A stretch of 64,000 bases of DNA from Bacillota bacterium (lineage in GTDB: Bacteria; Bacillota_I; Bacilli_A; RF39; UBA660). A program made the translations under genes and the position numbers. Location of the stretch: the NCBI GenBank assembly GCA_023430885.1, contig JAEYYH010000005.1, positions 67,797-131,796 of the forward strand, read 5' to 3'. The notes beneath the pieces are model-generated. The model had not been told where the DNA came from, searched no databases, and saw only the letters and a program-made list of their open reading frames with translations. Below, one piece after another: positions 59,840 to 64,000 of the stretch. Position 1 is the first letter of the stretch, and each line of letters begins with the position of its first letter.

Positions 59840-60439
59840 ATGCATTTTTTAAGAAAAAATTCAACAAAAGCTAAGAATATTCAAATGTTTAGAAAAAAAG
59901 AATTTAATTTAAATAACTTTATTAATGATTATTATATGGACCAAAATAAAGCATATATGACTGTTAAAGTTAATGATTATAGTGATATTGTGTCTAAATA
60001 CTCGGTCGATAATTATGAATGGATTAATAAAGAATTTGCTGATCATTTAGAACTTATGGCATACTATATTCCTGTAGAAGAACCTATAGTTATTGAAATT
60101 ACTGGCAAAAAGTTTACAGATGAGCAAAAGAGAATAATTGAGAAAGTTATCAAAACTTACTTTGGGCTTAAACTTGGCGATACAATGCTCCTTCTAAATC
60201 AAAATCGTAATAAATATACGATTCTTCTAATTTTTGGAGTTTTAAGCTTTGTAATGTTTTATCTTTTATTTATGGCAAACATAATAGCAACGATACTTGA
60301 AATAGGATCATTAGTATTTTGGTTTATTATGTGGTCTTTTGCGGATCTAGCCTTTTTGCAAAGAAACAATTTAAAGATTGATAAATTAGAAGCAGGACAG
60401 TTGTCATCTGCAAAAGTCGTGTTTATAGATCAAGAATAA
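59840..60439 (+). CDS. Membrane protein, function unknown
   Basis: 199 residues. A soluble N-terminal half (about 1-120; IPVEEPIVIEITGKKFTDEQKRIIEKVIKTYFGLKLGD looks like an alpha/beta unit) is followed by two membrane helices (about 128-145 and 150-172) and a short tail. No family recognised. AAAGGAGAG precedes the ATG. Last gene of the miaB transcription unit. Confidence 0.7.
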   Translation: MHFLRKNSTKAKNIQMFRKKEFNLNNFINDYYMDQNKAYMTVKVNDYSDIVSKYSVDNYEWINKEFADHLELMAYYIPVEEPIVIEITGKKFTDEQKRIIEKVIKTYFGLKLGDTMLLLNQNRNKYTILLIFGVLSFVMFYLLFMANIIATILEIGSLVFWFIMWSFADLAFLQRNNLKIDKLEAGQLSSAKVVFIDQE

Positions 60440-60440
60440 G

Positions 60441-60477
60441 AAAGAAAGTTTAATAATTTGTAGACTTTTCTTTTTTT
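60441..60477 (+). terminator. Intrinsic terminator of the miaB operon
   Basis: Imperfect stem with one bulged T and one T-G pair (60441-60451 with 60462-60473), A/T-rich loop, T run. Confidence 0.7.
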
Positions 60478-60478
60478 G

Positions 60479-60487
60479 TGCTATAAT
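60479..60487 (+). promoter_or_regulatory. Extended -10 promoter of a lectin-tailed prepilin
   Basis: TGCTATAAT, 107 bases before ATG 60595. The leader is about 100 bases, far longer than elsewhere in the window, and can fold (60533-60538 with 60568-60573; 60537-60540 with 60552-60555). Confidence 0.75.
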
Positions 60488-60594
60488 ATATCTAGAAATA
60501 ATAAGTCAGATAGTAAAATTTAAATAGTAGTAAATTCAACATTAGAATGTAGTTGTTGTAGTAGTAGTGAATTCATAAAATAGGATGTGAAGCT

Positions 60595-62403
60595 ATGAAA
60601 AAAAACAAAGGATTTACATTGGTAGAAATGCTTGGGGTACTTATATTATTAATAATAGTGTTTATGATAATGTTTCCTTCACTTACTCGGATGATAAAAA
60701 GCACTAGTAGCGACATTGATGCTGCAACTTTATCGGTAATTGAAGATGCAACAGCAACTTTTTTAGCTGACCAAAATGATCTTTATCCAAGATGTGATGA
60801 TAACACATATTGTATAGCTTTATCACAATTGATAGATAATGCCAACCTAACGGAAAACCAAATTTCATCATTAGATGATAAGGAAATGGTTGTTAAAACT
60901 ACTTTTAAAAACAATATACCTATATATTCACTAACAAAAACTTGTACTTCTGTTGTAATGGATGCTCATTTCATTTTGAAAGGTGAAAATAATATGTCGT
61001 TTGAAGTAGGTGTTGGTGGACAATATGTAGAACCGGGGGCTACCGCTATAAATAAAGCTGGTGAAACAGTCAGTTATACAGTAACTATAACTAATTCCAA
61101 AAAACAAACATTATCTTATGTAGATACTACAAAAGTAGATATATATACAGTAAAATATAGTGCAACTATAGATGGTAAAAATTGTTCAATTGAGAGAATA
61201 GTAAAAGTTATTGATACAACTGCTCCAACCATTGTTGTTAATCCTGCTACAGAAACAATAGCAATAGCGAACAGTACATATAATGTACTTAGTGGTGTAA
61301 CTGCATCAGATAATAGTGGTGAGACACCAACTATTAAGGCAAGTACTAATTTAAGTTTAGGTCAAGCAGGAACTTATACTGTAACATATACTGCTATTGA
61401 TTCTAGTGGAAACACAAAAACTGCCAAAAGGATAGTTAAGATAATTAATGCAACTTTTGTTACAATTGATATTGGAACAAAAAATATAACATACGATTTA
61501 GCATTAGGTAGGTATATAGATACTGGTGCTACTGCACAAGATAATAAAGCAAATAACCTTACATCATTAATTACTAAAATGATATTTAAAAATGGTAATT
61601 CTATTGATGAAGAAGAAATTGATAAACCAGGCAGGTATTATATTACATATAGTGTTAATAAAGATAATGTAATATATAATGAAACTAAAACTGTAGATAT
61701 AGTACGTACTATGTTTGCTAATGGAACAGTAATTTATTTTAATCCTGTAAGTGGTACTGAATGCACAAGGGCTGAATATCGTGCAAATCCTAATGCAAGT
61801 ACAACTGGTAATAAATCAGGTTGTATGAAATGGTACACATTTGGTGATACTGTTCCATCAACCACTTTAAATATGATTTTAGATCATAATACAACTGCTA
61901 TAGTGCAGTGGAATTCTGGCGGATTTAATATGTCTGGTCCTAATCAAGTGCTAAACACTTTAAAATCTGATACAAGTACTTGGACAGGGGTGCAGGCAAG
62001 AACAGATAGTTATGCTTTAAGTAATGGACTATCTAATTATACAATTAATTATTCAACGTATAGAGCAAGACTAATAACAGCTAAAGAAGTAGCCACTATA
62101 CAAGGAAATACATCATTTAATGAAAAAACAACATTAACAACAGCATTATTTTATATTAACAATTTTGGGCAAGGGATGGGATCATATTATTGGTTATTCG
62201 ATCATACACTTGCGTGTTTACCTTATGGCTGCACAATAGCTGATGCAACTACTTATGGATACTGGACATCCACAGCTGTTCCCGGCAGTATTTTGTATGC
62301 TTGGAAATTAGATAATCTTGGCCATTTAGATATTTTATCTGTTGCTTTATTAGCGTATGGTGTTAGACCAGTTATAACTATTCCTAAGGCAAGTATTCTT
62401 TAA
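60595..62403 (+). CDS. Prepilin with three Ig-like repeats and lectin-like tail
   Basis: 602 residues. Class III signal KKNKGFTLVEMLGVLIL and pilin helix (1-30), pilin-like head with Cys (to about 120), and three Ig-like DUF5011-type repeats (about 125-370; the second ends AIDSSGNTKTAKRIVKI). The C-terminal module (about 375-602) is the one seen at 38900: YFNPVSG, TTGNKSGCMKWYTF, LDHNTTA, ARLITAKEVA, GYWTSTA, YGVRPVITI. It is a probable pilus-displayed adhesin. The gene at 62614 is its tandem paralogue. Confidence 0.87.
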   Translation: MKKNKGFTLVEMLGVLILLIIVFMIMFPSLTRMIKSTSSDIDAATLSVIEDATATFLADQNDLYPRCDDNTYCIALSQLIDNANLTENQISSLDDKEMVVKTTFKNNIPIYSLTKTCTSVVMDAHFILKGENNMSFEVGVGGQYVEPGATAINKAGETVSYTVTITNSKKQTLSYVDTTKVDIYTVKYSATIDGKNCSIERIVKVIDTTAPTIVVNPATETIAIANSTYNVLSGVTASDNSGETPTIKASTNLSLGQAGTYTVTYTAIDSSGNTKTAKRIVKIINATFVTIDIGTKNITYDLALGRYIDTGATAQDNKANNLTSLITKMIFKNGNSIDEEEIDKPGRYYITYSVNKDNVIYNETKTVDIVRTMFANGTVIYFNPVSGTECTRAEYRANPNASTTGNKSGCMKWYTFGDTVPSTTLNMILDHNTTAIVQWNSGGFNMSGPNQVLNTLKSDTSTWTGVQARTDSYALSNGLSNYTINYSTYRARLITAKEVATIQGNTSFNEKTTLTTALFYINNFGQGMGSYYWLFDHTLACLPYGCTIADATTYGYWTSTAVPGSILYAWKLDNLGHLDILSVALLAYGVRPVITIPKASIL

Positions 62404-62441
62404 AAATATTTAAATTGATTTAATTTTTATTAAAATACTTT

Positions 62442-62472
62442 AAAGCTGAACTAGTATTGTTCAGCTTTTTTA
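62442..62472 (+). terminator. Intrinsic terminator
   Basis: 9-bp stem (62442-62450 with 62460-62468), 9-base loop, T run. Confidence 0.88.
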
Positions 62473-62580
62473 TTTCTTTATTTAAACGCAATCTTCACTA
62501 TTTAAAATACTAGGTTTATAAAAGTGTATTATAAAAATAACCAGTTATTAAATTTTAATACCTCTTTTTTGATATTATTA

Positions 62581-62589
62581 TGATATAAT
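62581..62589 (+). promoter_or_regulatory. Extended -10 promoter
   Basis: TGATATAAT, 24 bases before ATG 62614. Confidence 0.8.
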
Positions 62590-62613
62590 GATAATAATAA
62601 TAGAGGTGCATAT

Positions 62614-64000
62614 ATGAAGAATAATCGAGGATTTACTCTAGTAGAAATGTTAGGCGTATTAATAATATTAATAATGGTATTTATGATAGTATTCCCATCA
62701 CTTACAAAGATTATAAAGGATACTAATGAAGAGATAGATGCTGCGACTGTTTCTGTAATTGAAGGAGCAACAGCAGATTTTTTAGCAGAGAAAAGTGATG
62801 TATATCCTAAAGGTGATGACTATACATATTGTATAGCTTTATCACAACTGATAGATAATGCCAATCTAACTGAAAAACAAATTGCAACATTACCTGATGC
62901 TGCTATGATTGTTAAAACAACATTTGTAGATAGAAAACCAGTATATGTTTTGACTAAAACATGTACTACCGTAGCAGCTGATATTGATTTTACTTTAATC
63001 GGTAAAAGTAATATGTCATTTGAAGTAGGTGTTGGTGGACAATATGTTGAGCCAGGTGCAACGGCTTTAAATAAGGCTGGCGAAACAGTTAGTTACACAA
63101 CGACTATAACTAATTCAAAAAAAGAAACAGTAGCTTATGTAGATACTACAAAAGTAGATATATATACAGTTAAATATAGTGCTACTATAGATGGTAAAGA
63201 TTATTCTATTGAAAGAATAGTAAAAGTTATTGATATTACTGCACCAACAATAACAGTAACACCAACAACTGACACAATTGCAATAACTAATAATACCTAT
63301 AATGTACTTGATGGAGTAACTGCAAGTGATAATAGTGGTGATATTCCAACCATTAAAGTAAGTACTAATTTAAGTCTAGGACAAGCAGGAACATACTCTA
63401 TAACATATACCGCTGCTGATTCTAGTGGCAACAAAAAGACTGCTAAAAGAACAGTAATTATCTCTAATAACTCACTTGTTAGTATAACTTTAGTCGGTGG
63501 TAAAACAATTTCTTCAGATTCTAACTATGTAGATCAAGGAGCCACTGCAGTAGATTCACAAAATAATAATCTTACTAATGAATTAACTACAACTATAACA
63601 AAAAATGGAGTTAATGTAACAGGTATAAATAGTATCGGTACATATTATTTAATGTATAGTATCGTTAAAGATAATGTTATTTATAGTGAGAGTCGTACTG
63701 TTAATATTACACATTTTGCAAATGGAACAGCCGTATACTTTAACCCAGTAACTGGAGCAAAATGTACAGCAGGAGAAGCAGTAAGTACAACAGGAACAAA
63801 AACAGGCTGTATGAAATGGTATACATTTAATGATGGTGGAGCGTCTACAGATACAATCAATTTGATACTAGATCATAATACAACAGCAAAAGTAGCATGG
63901 AATTCTACAGGAAGTAATGTAAGTGGTCCAACAAATGTTATGACACAACTTCAAACTGATACTAGTGCTTGGGCAGGAGTGCCTACAAGAAGTGATAGTT
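62614..64000 (+). CDS. Prepilin with Ig-like repeats and lectin-like tail, 3' end outside window
   Basis: Open from ATG 62614 to the window end (462 codons). It is a close paralogue of the preceding gene from the signal (NNRGFTLVEMLGVLIIL) through the three Ig-like repeats. Matches include CIALSQLIDNANLTE and MSFEVGVGGQYVEPGATA. The lectin-like module begins near 63720. That part is closer to the 38900 copy (STTGTKTGCMKWYTFNDGGAS) than to its tandem neighbour, so it looks mosaic. GAGGTG precedes the ATG. Confidence 0.9.
   Translation, partial: MKNNRGFTLVEMLGVLIILIMVFMIVFPSLTKIIKDTNEEIDAATVSVIEGATADFLAEKSDVYPKGDDYTYCIALSQLIDNANLTEKQIATLPDAAMIVKTTFVDRKPVYVLTKTCTTVAADIDFTLIGKSNMSFEVGVGGQYVEPGATALNKAGETVSYTTTITNSKKETVAYVDTTKVDIYTVKYSATIDGKDYSIERIVKVIDITAPTITVTPTTDTIAITNNTYNVLDGVTASDNSGDIPTIKVSTNLSLGQAGTYSITYTAADSSGNKKTAKRTVIISNNSLVSITLVGGKTISSDSNYVDQGATAVDSQNNNLTNELTTTITKNGVNVTGINSIGTYYLMYSIVKDNVIYSESRTVNITHFANGTAVYFNPVTGAKCTAGEAVSTTGTKTGCMKWYTFNDGGASTDTINLILDHNTTAKVAWNSTGSNVSGPTNVMTQLQTDTSAWAGVPTRSDS

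Noticed and set aside
38900..64000. Diversity-generating retroelement acting on the lectin-like tails
   Set aside because: The fold and divergent C-termini invite the idea, but no reverse transcriptase, accessory gene or template repeat is in the window, and differences between copies are not confined to adenine positions.
1..64000. Mycoplasma-type code with TGA as Trp
   Set aside because: Trp codons are TGG, and TGA ends two clear genes (47735-47737 and 49768-49770).

Overview
The window is one AT-rich, gene-dense chromosomal segment. It has about 67 protein genes (two cut by the window ends) and one tRNA gene. Gene content points to a cell-walled, low-GC Firmicute (class Bacilli), probably an uncultured gut lineage of the RF39/Erysipelotrichales type: MurD, UppP, FtsK, LexA with a Gram-positive SOS box, ParE/ParC, an RNase J family protein, DUF6020 and DUF4358 proteins, and many BspA-like and prepilin-like surface proteins. 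Trp is read from TGG and TGA is used (rarely) as a stop, so the standard bacterial code applies. The lineage assignment is inference.

Layout. 1-4.1 kb: RseP protease, an unknown gene, a NatAB-like ABC exporter and a rhodanese lipoprotein. 4.1-9.2 kb: a guanine-deaminase-like enzyme, small unknowns, YbaK, a PPC-domain protein, an SGNH hydrolase, UppP, tRNA-Arg(CCT) and an HD-domain protein. 9.2-13.9 kb: pyrG behind a leader terminator, then a GT-C/GT2 glycosyltransferase pair. 14-18 kb: a duplicated two-gene cassette of surface proteins ending in a Cys-flanked two-helix membrane hairpin, then an M23 peptidase. 18.1-22.6 kb: a cysteine desulfurase/pentapeptide/thioredoxin/CcdA-like operon and a DAACS symporter. 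22.7-29.9 kb: prepilin-like genes (one fused to Ig-like and leucine-rich repeats), murD and ftsK. 30-33.7 kb: a second duplicated cassette in which the same membrane hairpin is fused at the N-terminus to an M23 or NlpC/P60 peptidoglycan hydrolase, each followed by a paralogous lipoprotein. 33.7-38.8 kb: parE-plsC-parC. 38.9-46.8 kb: a prepilin with a C-type-lectin-like tail, lexA, a divergent SOS-controlled 45-residue membrane microprotein, transketolase, yneF (B. subtilis lexA-tkt-yneF order), a GreA-like factor, tgt and a kinase-like protein. 47-51 kb: an operon for O-acylation of a surface polymer (DUF4358, MBOAT, DHHW). 51-53.4 kb: a long gene-poor stretch and three secreted or membrane-anchored proteins of unknown role. 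53.7-60.4 kb: a prepilin, a catalytically degenerate RNase J, a PII-sized protein coupled to a CPA2 antiporter, and miaB. 60.5-64 kb: two tandem prepilins with Ig-like repeats and the lectin-like tail; the last runs off the window.

Two themes run through the region. One is cell-surface machinery: seven genes with class III (prepilin) N-termini are scattered without any assembly ATPase or peptidase, alongside the four-member membrane-hairpin family and its hydrolases and lipoproteins. The other is very compact expression signals. Most promoters are TGN-TATAAT extended -10 elements 20-35 bp before the start codon. Intrinsic terminators often contain the stop codon of the gene they end, and in two places they overlap the next promoter.
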